From Arenicellales bacterium (GTDB lineage Bacteria; Pseudomonadota; Gammaproteobacteria; Arenicellales; UBA868), in contig JAPKAJ010000065.1 of NCBI GenBank assembly GCA_028825345.1, positions 1-10,626 of the forward strand: a stretch of DNA of 10,626 nucleotides, in the 5' to 3' direction. The stretch's first letter is position 1. Every line of letters starts with the position of its first letter. The position numbers were made by a program, and so were the translations under genes. Below the pieces are notes generated by a model. The model worked only from the letters and a program-made list of their open reading frames with translations. It was not told the origin of the DNA and made no database searches. Positions 5,383 through 10,626 of the stretch are shown here, one piece after another.

Positions 5383-6129
5383 ATGGTGGCGGTTTTGTGT
5401 TGCCTTGTCAGCACGCCAGTATTTCCCCAGTCGGTGCGTATCGCCGAGGTGACTCGGGTGATCGATGGCGATACCCTGACGTTGACCTCCGGCGAGACTA
5501 TCCGCCTTGCCGGTATCAATACCCCGGAGATGGCGTACAAAACCCGTCCCGGCGAGCCGCTGGCTGTTGAGGCGCGCGATGCGCTACAGACACAGGTATC
5601 GAGTGGTTGGGTTGGCGTCGAGACTGCGCCACAGATAAAAGACCGTTACGGCCGTACCTTGGCCTACCTGTTCACGCCTGACGGTGCCAGCATCCAGACA
5701 GCCTTGCTGCGTGAAGGACTGGCCAGCGCAGTTGTGATCTCCCCCAATGATCGTTATCTTGAGGAATTCACTTGGGCAGAAGATGCCGCCCGCCGTTTTG
5801 ACCGCGGTATCTGGGCATTGCCGTATTATGCCCCCCATTCGCCTGATCGCGTCCGTGGTGGTTACCAGTTTGTCCATGGCCGTTTGTCACGCATTGAAAT
5901 CGGTGAGAAATGGTTTATCTTTTCCCTGAACCAAAAGTTCGTGATTCTGGTTCGTCGCACTGACTGGCAGGCCTATTTTGGTTACTCGCCGTGGGCACTT
6001 GACCAGGCTACAATTGTGGCGCGAGGTTGGGTTTCCCAAAAGAAGTCCCGCGCCACACTGGTGATCAGCCATCCCTTCATGCTCGAGCGCTGTGGTATCG
6101 ATCCTCAGCGGTTGTGCCCTGCTAATTGA
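5383..6129 (+). CDS. Secreted Snase-family (thermonuclease-like) nuclease with extra C-terminal domain
   Basis: From ATG 5383 the product has 248 residues. The frame is open back to TTG 5272 inside rpmE, so the start is uncertain: no site has a good ribosome-binding sequence, and CTG at 5350 would add a Lys to the signal peptide. The N-terminus (about 1-16) is hydrophobic, ending PVFPQS, and looks like a cleavable signal. The staphylococcal-nuclease domain spans about 18-147: DGDT (28-31), RLAGINTPE (41-49) and DRYGR (87-91) correspond to the metal-binding and catalytic regions of S. aureus nuclease, with catalytic Arg41, Glu49 and Arg91 present. Asn46 stands where the model enzyme has the calcium ligand Asp40. 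After this, about 100 residues (148-248) form a second domain, probably OB-fold-like, with a conserved-looking VHGRLSRIE start and RGWV strand. It probably degrades nucleic acid outside the cytoplasm. It follows rpmE by 73 bp. Confidence 0.88.
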   Translation: MVAVLCCLVSTPVFPQSVRIAEVTRVIDGDTLTLTSGETIRLAGINTPEMAYKTRPGEPLAVEARDALQTQVSSGWVGVETAPQIKDRYGRTLAYLFTPDGASIQTALLREGLASAVVISPNDRYLEEFTWAEDAARRFDRGIWALPYYAPHSPDRVRGGYQFVHGRLSRIEIGEKWFIFSLNQKFVILVRRTDWQAYFGYSPWALDQATIVARGWVSQKKSRATLVISHPFMLERCGIDPQRLCPAN

Positions 6130-6179
6130 TCAACTCTTGATACAACTCAGCTTATCGCCCCCTTTCGCGTGCTGACACC

Positions 6180-6404
6180 ATGTCGCTTCACAGGCAAGCG
6201 CGAACACTGATGCACGTGATGCATTGGCATGTGGTTTTTGCAATTTCCTGGCTTGCGGCCTGCACGCTGGCGTTTCATCTACTATTCGTGCTTTCCCGGG
6301 CGGGCGCCACCCCTTCAATCAGGGCGCGGCTCGTAGAGCCAACGTCCCCCATCGGTCGCAACGACCGCCGCCCGGCCGAAGCTGAATTCGAAGATCAAAC
6401 ATGA
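6180..6404 (+). CDS. Small His/Met-rich single-pass membrane protein, unknown function
   Basis: I do not recognise this 74-residue product. Its first 17 residues hold four His and three Met, with MHVMHWH at 11-17, followed by one hydrophobic helix (about 18-39, VVFAISWLAACTLAFHLLFVL) with a further His inside. The tail of about 35 residues is polar, with Arg, Pro and Glu. Its stop codon overlaps the start of the copper chaperone gene (ATGA at 6401-6404), a layout that usually means translational coupling. This, and the shared direction, argue that it is real. Against it, there is no clear ribosome site before ATG 6180, and the starts at Met11 or Met14 are equally possible. Third codon positions look GC-rich like the neighbours, but less strongly. 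A link to copper handling is inferred only from position and from the His/Met residues. Confidence 0.5.
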   Translation: MSLHRQARTLMHVMHWHVVFAISWLAACTLAFHLLFVLSRAGATPSIRARLVEPTSPIGRNDRRPAEAEFEDQT

Positions 6405-6868
6405 CCAAGACGATTACGGCCCTGCTCGCAGTATTGGCTGGCGTCTTTGCGGCGCCCGCCTGGGCCCAGGTGCGGGTACATGATCCCATGGTGCGCATGG
6501 TGCCGCCGGGGCAGCCTATCAGTGTCGCCTTTATGACTCTGCATAACCATGGCATGGATGAAAAAATACTGGTGAAGGTACACTCGGACGTGGCCGGCGC
6601 GGCGGAAATGCACAATCACATCCTGGCGGACGGCATGATGAAGATGCGCCGTATTGATACGATTGTGGTACCGGCCCATGGCCAGGTGGAACTGAAACCC
6701 GGCGGACTGCATATCATGCTGATCGGACTGAGCCGTAACCTGCAGTTAGGTGAGCGAGTTACTATTAATCTGGAGTTCGCTGACGGCGAGCGCCTGACAG
6801 TTAACGCACCGGTGCAGATGGCCGGGGACATGCATACCCCAACAGATCACACCAAACACGCCGACTGA
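6401..6868 (+). CDS. Periplasmic copper chaperone PCu(A)C
   Basis: The 155-residue precursor starts with a clear signal peptide (1-22, ending APAWA). The mature protein shows the exact family motif H-x10-M-x21-H-x-M: His71 (in EMHNH), Met82 (in MMKMR), His104 and Met106 (in GGLHIML). PCu(A)C proteins bind Cu(I) through these four residues in the periplasm and pass copper to the CuA site of cytochrome c oxidase subunit II, often with SCO. The surrounding LKPGG and GMMKMR are typical. The C-terminal tail, beyond the fold, has further Met and His residues (Met140, Met144, His145, His150, His153) and may be a flexible extra copper site. The start overlaps the end of the small membrane ORF by 4 bp, and the SCO gene starts 58 bp downstream. 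Family assignment is firm. Confidence 0.95.
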   Translation: MTKTITALLAVLAGVFAAPAWAQVRVHDPMVRMVPPGQPISVAFMTLHNHGMDEKILVKVHSDVAGAAEMHNHILADGMMKMRRIDTIVVPAHGQVELKPGGLHIMLIGLSRNLQLGERVTINLEFADGERLTVNAPVQMAGDMHTPTDHTKHAD

Positions 6869-6926
6869 TCCGGATAAGGGCAGGAGTGGCGTGGGCCATC
6901 CGGCCCTATCGATAAGAGAAAGAGCG

Positions 6927-7532
6927 ATGATCACGACAAAAACATGGCGCCTTCCTTTGCTCGTGCTGCTATGCGCCACCGCGATAGGCCTGGGGGCCGG
7001 GGTATGGCTGCAGCAGCGTGGCAGTCAAGCCGTCAATCCCTACGAGAAACTCGGTGGTGATTTCACCCTGGCGTCAGCTCACGGTCCGGTATCCCTGAGT
7101 GACTACCGTAACAAGGTCGTGATGCTGTTCTTTGGCTACACCTCGTGCCCGGATGTCTGCCCCACGGATCTTGCGCGGATGAGTGCCGTGTTCGATCAGT
7201 TGTCCGATGCCGAGACAAAGCGGGTTGTGGGCATGTTTGTGAGTGTCGACACCGATCGCGATACACCCGAGCACGCCACCAAGTACGCGGCGTTTTTCCA
7301 TAAGCGGATCATGGGGCTCAGCGGGTCTGCCGAGGCAGTAGCGGCGGTAGCGAAGCAGTATTACGTACTGTACCAGCGAGTCGACACTGAGGATTCTGCG
7401 TTGGGCTATACCCTGGATCATTCAGCGACGACCTACCTGATCGGCCCAAAGGGCAAGGTTCGCGATCTGGTGCGGCACAGGGTCGAGGCGCAGGAGATGG
7501 CCGAGGCCGTGCGCACTGTACTGGCTGGATAA
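6927..7532 (+). CDS. SCO1/SenC/PrrC copper-binding thioredoxin-fold protein
   Basis: I place the start at ATG 6927 (201 residues), because GAGAAAGAG lies directly upstream and a membrane anchor follows at once; a GTG at 6891 would add 12 residues. One N-terminal helix (about 9-28) anchors a periplasmic thioredoxin-like domain. The copper ligands are Cys74 and Cys78 in TSCPDVCPTDL and His165 in TLDHSATTYLI. The SVDTDRDTPE segment (106-115) is the usual SCO signature. SCO proteins bind copper and reduce or metallate the CuA centre of cytochrome c oxidase. The gene follows the PCu(A)C gene, its usual functional partner. No oxidase subunit gene is in the window. The prmB ATG follows after 14 bp with no terminator between, so read-through is likely. 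PrrC-type redox signalling is an alternative role within the same family. Confidence 0.95.
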   Translation: MITTKTWRLPLLVLLCATAIGLGAGVWLQQRGSQAVNPYEKLGGDFTLASAHGPVSLSDYRNKVVMLFFGYTSCPDVCPTDLARMSAVFDQLSDAETKRVVGMFVSVDTDRDTPEHATKYAAFFHKRIMGLSGSAEAVAAVAKQYYVLYQRVDTEDSALGYTLDHSATTYLIGPKGKVRDLVRHRVEAQEMAEAVRTVLAG

Positions 7533-7546
7533 AGGATCTACAGGCC

Positions 7547-8434
7547 ATGCGACTTGAGGATAAGGCCGAAGCGGTTGCGTTTGAACTGGATCAGGCGGGC
7601 TTGTACTTCGGCCATGGTACCGACAACGCTTTTGACGAGGCGGTCTGGCTGGTACTCGAAGCGGCGGGACTTGACCCTTCGGGGGATGAGGTTCCCTGGC
7701 AAAGCATTCTCAGCGCTGATCAATGCCAGGCCGTAGATGCGTTGCTTGCCCGTCGCATTGAGACCCACCAACCTCTGGCATACCTCGTTAACCGGGCATG
7801 GTTTGGGGGGCGCGATTTCTTTATCGATTCGCGTGCTATCGTGCCACGATCGCACATCGGCGAATGGATTTCGGAGCGCTTTACCCCCTGGCGGGTAGAT
7901 CGGCCGTTGGACGCCATACTTGATCTTTGCACCGGCAGTGGCTGTATCGCGATATCTTTGGCGCTGGCTTTTCCCGAAGCAAAGGTAGATGCCAGCGATA
8001 TCAGTGCCGCAGCACTGGAAGTGGCCGCCATCAATGTCGAGCGACACGCGGTCGGTGATCGAGTGCGCCTGGTGCAAGGCGATCTTTTTAGCTCCTTAGA
8101 GGGGCAACGCTATGACCTCATCGTCTGCAACCCGCCCTACGTCAGCGACAGTTTGATGGGTTCTCTGCCGCACGAATACAATCACGAGCCAACACTGGCA
8201 TTCGCCGGTGGCAATGGAGGGCTCGATTTCATTACCCCCCTGCTGTATCAGGCCCGCGCTCATCTTTGCGACGATGGCCTGCTGGTGGTAGAAGCCGGCA
8301 GTGCTCGTGATGCGCTCGAGGCCGCCTGGCCGCAGGTGCCGTTCACCTGGCTGATGTCAATGAATGACGATGCGGTGGTGTTTGTGGTAAATGCGCAGGA
8401 ACTTGAGGCGCTGATTGGGCAGGCAGAGCAGTGA
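7547..8434 (+). CDS. prmB: Ribosomal protein L3 N5-glutamine methyltransferase PrmB
   Basis: The 295-residue product has an N-terminal helical domain (1-90) and a Rossmann-type methyltransferase domain. The AdoMet-binding motif I is DLCTGSG (126-132); the catalytic NPPY (195-198) binds the substrate glutamine amide. FFIDSRAIVPRSHIGE (91-106) matches the PrmB version of the linker, where the related PrmC/HemK, which modifies release factors, has a different sequence. LPHEYNHEPTLAFAGGNGGLD (207-227) and the ending PFTWL are also PrmB-like. It methylates one glutamine of ribosomal protein L3, helping large-subunit assembly. The start ATG 7547 has CAGG four bases upstream and AAAGGA further back. 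It is 14 bp after the SCO gene and convergent with rubredoxin, 20 bp away. Confidence 0.93.
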   Translation: MRLEDKAEAVAFELDQAGLYFGHGTDNAFDEAVWLVLEAAGLDPSGDEVPWQSILSADQCQAVDALLARRIETHQPLAYLVNRAWFGGRDFFIDSRAIVPRSHIGEWISERFTPWRVDRPLDAILDLCTGSGCIAISLALAFPEAKVDASDISAAALEVAAINVERHAVGDRVRLVQGDLFSSLEGQRYDLIVCNPPYVSDSLMGSLPHEYNHEPTLAFAGGNGGLDFITPLLYQARAHLCDDGLLVVEAGSARDALEAAWPQVPFTWLMSMNDDAVVFVVNAQELEALIGQAEQ

Positions 8435-8454
8435 AACTGGGCGCCGACCGACGA

Positions 8455-8625
8455 TCAGATCTCGATCATTTCGAAATCGATCTTGGTGGCGTCGCAGTCC
8501 GGGCATTGCCAATCATCGGGAATATCTTCCCAGCGTGTTCCAGGAGCGATACCCTCCTCGGGCAGGCCTTCAGCTTCCTCATAGATGAAGCCGCAGATAA
8601 TGCACATAAAGGTTCGGTTGACCAT
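8455..8625 (-). CDS. Rubredoxin
   Basis: From ATG 8623-8625 the product has 56 residues, the usual size. It has the two iron-binding knuckles: CIICG (Cys8, Cys11) and CPDC (Cys41, Cys44). Between them are the typical GFIYEEAEG, GIAPGTRWEDIPDDW and aromatic core residues. Rubredoxin holds a single Fe(Cys)4 centre and carries single electrons in the cytoplasm, for example to alkane hydroxylases or in peroxide and NO detoxification; the partner here is unknown. An in-frame TTG at 8644 would add 7 residues and is less likely. The second knuckle reads CPDCDATK, without the Gly that normally follows the last Cys. The gene is convergent with prmB and divergent from hemL. TAGAAT on the minus strand near 8665 could be a -10 but has a poor -35. 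Confidence 0.94.
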   Translation of the reverse strand: MVNRTFMCIICGFIYEEAEGLPEEGIAPGTRWEDIPDDWQCPDCDATKIDFEMIEI

Positions 8626-8716
8626 GACCTGATTGAAAGTTTTCAAATAGCAGCGGCGGATTCTAGCCGATCAACACAATCCAAAACATCCAGAATATAC
8701 GCGCGACCCTATTTTT

Positions 8717-8742
8717 TATACTCGTAGCACTGACCTACGGAG
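8717..8742 (+). promoter_or_regulatory. Candidate -10 and ribosome-binding site of hemL
   Basis: TATACT (8717-8722) is a five-of-six -10 match within a T-rich stretch. The -35 position (near 8694-8699, AATATA) does not fit, so strength may depend on an activator or this may be chance. CGGAG (8738-8742) lies six bases before ATG 8749 and is a good Shine-Dalgarno sequence. Confidence 0.35.
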
Positions 8743-8748
8743 CTCCTC

Positions 8749-10044
8749 ATGAACGACAAAAACAAACAGCTTTTTGACCAGGCCTGCGCGGTTATTCCCG
8801 GCGGGGTTAATTCTCCGGTACGCGCTTTTAAGTCAGTTGGTGGAACCCCGGTGTTTATTGACCATGCGCGCGGCCCTTTGCTCTACGGTGCTGACGGCCG
8901 AACTTATATCGATTATGTGGGTTCTTGGGGCCCGATGATCCTCGGCCATGCCGATCCAGATATCGTTGCCGCCGTGCAGCACGCTGCTGAGCGGGGCCTG
9001 AGTTACGGCGCCCCCACCGCGCTGGAAACAGAACTGGCGCAGCAGGTCTGTACTGCGGTACCGTCCATCGAACAGGTCCGTATGGTCAACTCGGGTACCG
9101 AGGCGACCATGAGCGCAATACGCCTGGCGCGCGGCTTCACCGGCCGCGATACCCTGGTTAAGTTCGAAGGCTGCTATCACGGCCATGCCGACAGCCTGCT
9201 GGTCAAAGCGGGTTCTGGTGCGCTGACCCTGGGTATACCCACCTCGCCCGGTGTACCGGCCGATGTGGCACGCCATACGCTTACTCTGGAATTCAACAAT
9301 ACGGTGCAATTGGAGCAGGTTTTTGCCGAATCCGGCGATGACATCGCTGCGGTTATCGTCGAGCCCATTGCCGGGAACATGAACTGCATCGCCCCCCTGC
9401 CGGGGTTTCTCCAGGCTTTACGTGATGTTTGTGACCGCAGCGGATCGCTGCTGATTTTTGACGAAGTGATGACCGGGTTTCGGGTCGCGCCAGGAGGGGC
9501 GCAGTCGCTCTACGGCATCCGACCCGACCTGACTACGCTGGGCAAGGTACTTGGCGGCGGGTTGCCGGTGGGCGCTTTTGGCGGCAGGGCTGAGGTGATG
9601 GCGCAGCTCGCGCCGACCGGCCCGGTCTACCAGGCCGGCACTTTGTCGGGCAATCCGCTGGCGATGTCAGCCGGGATCGCAACTTTGAAGAAAATCGCGG
9701 CACCAGGATTTTTCGATGCCCTGACAGACAAAACCCGCACTCTGGTTTCGGGATTGGCAGCGGCAGCGCATGATGCCGGGGTTCCTTTGGCTACCGAGTT
9801 TGTGGGTGGAATGTTCGGTCTGTTTTTTACCGAACAGGATCGGGTGAGTTCTTTCGCTCAGGTGATGGCCTGTGACACCGTGCGCTTTTCGCACTTTTTT
9901 CACGGCATGCTTGATCACGGCGTGTATCTGGCACCCTCGGCTTTTGAAGTAGGCTTCGTGTCGATCACCCATGGCGATGCTGAGATCAACGATACCATCG
10001 AAGCCGCGCGCGCGGTTTTTGCGACACTCAACGCAAAAAGTTGA
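8749..10044 (+). CDS. hemL: Glutamate-1-semialdehyde 2,1-aminomutase
   Basis: The 431-residue product is a complete class III aminotransferase-fold enzyme of the HemL type. It begins with the conserved PGGVNSPVRAF (17-27), followed by SGTEATMSAIRLAR (115-128), YHGHAD (143-148), the flexible gate around AGSGALTLGIPTSPGVP (154-170), EPIAGN (205-210), FDEVMTGFR with Asp238 contacting the PLP ring (237-245), and LGKVLGGGLPVGAFGG with Lys266 as the Schiff-base lysine. It converts glutamate-1-semialdehyde to 5-aminolevulinate, the second step of the C5 route to haem in most bacteria, in the cytosol. The ribosome site CGGAG supports ATG 8749. Its last 17 bp overlap the end of the opposite-strand membrane protein gene. 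Identity is certain. Confidence 0.99.
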   Translation: MNDKNKQLFDQACAVIPGGVNSPVRAFKSVGGTPVFIDHARGPLLYGADGRTYIDYVGSWGPMILGHADPDIVAAVQHAAERGLSYGAPTALETELAQQVCTAVPSIEQVRMVNSGTEATMSAIRLARGFTGRDTLVKFEGCYHGHADSLLVKAGSGALTLGIPTSPGVPADVARHTLTLEFNNTVQLEQVFAESGDDIAAVIVEPIAGNMNCIAPLPGFLQALRDVCDRSGSLLIFDEVMTGFRVAPGGAQSLYGIRPDLTTLGKVLGGGLPVGAFGGRAEVMAQLAPTGPVYQAGTLSGNPLAMSAGIATLKKIAAPGFFDALTDKTRTLVSGLAAAAHDAGVPLATEFVGGMFGLFFTEQDRVSSFAQVMACDTVRFSHFFHGMLDHGVYLAPSAFEVGFVSITHGDAEINDTIEAARAVFATLNAKS

Positions 10045-10585
10045 TCGAAAGGGGGTAGTGCGGAGGCAGGTTGACGGATGCGCGCCAGGCGTTGCGTGCC
10101 ACCGTCAGTATGTGGAAGACAGCCAGTAGCGCCAACAGAATGAGGCCGACAAAAATAAAGACCAGTATCAACGCGGTGACATACAAGATACTCATCGTCA
10201 GCGCAAAGTTCAATGCGGCACGGCCGTGAGCATCAAGCCAGGGTGAGTGTCGCCGCCAGGCCAGCCATGTCAGCCATGGCCCCAGCAGGTATCCCAGCGG
10301 TAGCCCTACATAAATCAGAAGTGCTGACAGATGCTGCACGCTGGCGCGCCAGTCTGCCGAGGCGGGTTTTGCTGTTGCTGCAGGTGACAGTTGGGCCACC
10401 CCGCGCACCAGGCCAATAATGCCAATCATCCCGGTCAGTGCACTGAATACCAGGGCGAAAATAACGCCTGAGAAGGACACCAAGGGCAGGTTTGCACTGC
10501 TCAGCAACAGCGCGGCAATGCCGCCCGTTGCCAGAACGGCGAGCGCGATACCAAGTGCGAGAAAGCCGATACAGACAATTTTCAT
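10028..10585 (-). CDS. DUF4870-like (Tic20-related) membrane protein
   Basis: The 185-residue product begins at ATG 10583-10585. Two hydrophobic helices (about 4-29 and 37-64) precede a short Ala/Pro/Ser linker (66-78). The C-terminal 105 residues resemble DUF4870: HLSALLIYVGLPLGYLLGP (85-103), a WLAWRRHSPWLDAHGRAALNF stretch (about 106-126), a long hydrophobic helix (about 128-158), and a YPLSINFLR ending like the YP-L-I-F end of that family. The helical layout fits four segments in all. DUF4870 proteins have no established function; relatives are compared to the plastid import protein Tic20. The N-terminal two-helix part appears to be an addition to the basic domain. It is convergent with hemL, overlapping it by 17 bp. 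Family call is by recalled pattern; function unknown. Confidence 0.8.
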   Translation of the reverse strand: MKIVCIGFLALGIALAVLATGGIAALLLSSANLPLVSFSGVIFALVFSALTGMIGIIGLVRGVAQLSPAATAKPASADWRASVQHLSALLIYVGLPLGYLLGPWLTWLAWRRHSPWLDAHGRAALNFALTMSILYVTALILVFIFVGLILLALLAVFHILTVARNAWRASVNLPPHYPLSINFLR

Positions 10586-10626
10586 TGTAGAGCCTGCGAG
10601 CGCAGACAGCTCACAGGATATATCAA

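Noticed and set aside
7538..8077. 179-codon minus-strand frame opposite prmB
   Set aside because: It lies opposite the clear methyltransferase frame and has no recognisable motifs; long antisense frames are expected in GC-rich coding DNA.
8431..8727. 98-codon plus-strand frame overlapping the prmB stop (GTGA)
   Set aside because: It runs antisense over the whole rubredoxin gene, whose cysteine motifs are unmistakable; the product shows no domain.
8833..9309. 158-codon minus-strand frame opposite hemL
   Set aside because: hemL is certain on the plus strand and this frame has no domain features.

Overview
This is a chromosomal housekeeping window of about 10.6 kb, most likely from a gammaproteobacterium. 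A recognisable RhlB-type DEAD-box helicase gene is divergent from trxA, and trxA is followed by rho and rpmE. The rhlB/trxA/rho arrangement is the one known from E. coli and relatives. The DNA looks moderately GC-rich throughout, with no base-composition break, insertion sequence, phage gene, tRNA, rRNA or CRISPR array. The exact genus cannot be read from the sequence.

Left block (1-2829, minus strand): three genes run head to tail from right to left: rhlB, a hexapeptide-repeat acyltransferase, and the N-terminal 190 residues of a YbhN/UPF0104-type flippase-like membrane protein that runs off the left edge. Both intergenic gaps are 23 bp, so they may share a transcript. The last two suggest modification or export of a lipid-linked or surface glycan.

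Central block (2830-6129): a 371-bp divergent regulatory region, then trxA, a good intrinsic terminator, a 228-bp leader with C-rich stretches and hairpins, rho, a well-formed sigma70-like promoter, rpmE (zinc-binding L31), and a secreted Snase-type nuclease with an extra C-terminal domain. The rho and rpmE leaders look structured. Both genes are known to control their own expression in E. coli.

Copper block (6180-7532): a small His/Met-rich membrane ORF overlaps the start of a periplasmic PCu(A)C copper chaperone by 4 bp. An SCO1/SenC protein follows. The last two deliver copper to the CuA centre of cytochrome oxidase, and the small ORF is the least explained gene here. prmB (glutamine methyltransferase for ribosomal protein L3) follows SCO after 14 bp and may be co-transcribed.

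Right block (8455-10585): rubredoxin (minus), convergent with prmB and divergent from hemL (tetrapyrrole synthesis, plus), then a DUF4870-like membrane protein (minus) whose 3' end overlaps that of hemL by 17 bp.

I see no convincing new multi-gene system. The points most worth checking are the small membrane ORF at the head of the copper cluster, the competing hairpins before rpmE, the candidate Rho-binding leader of rho, the dyad-flanked promoter between rhlB and trxA, and an Asp-to-Asn change at a metal-ligand position of the nuclease.
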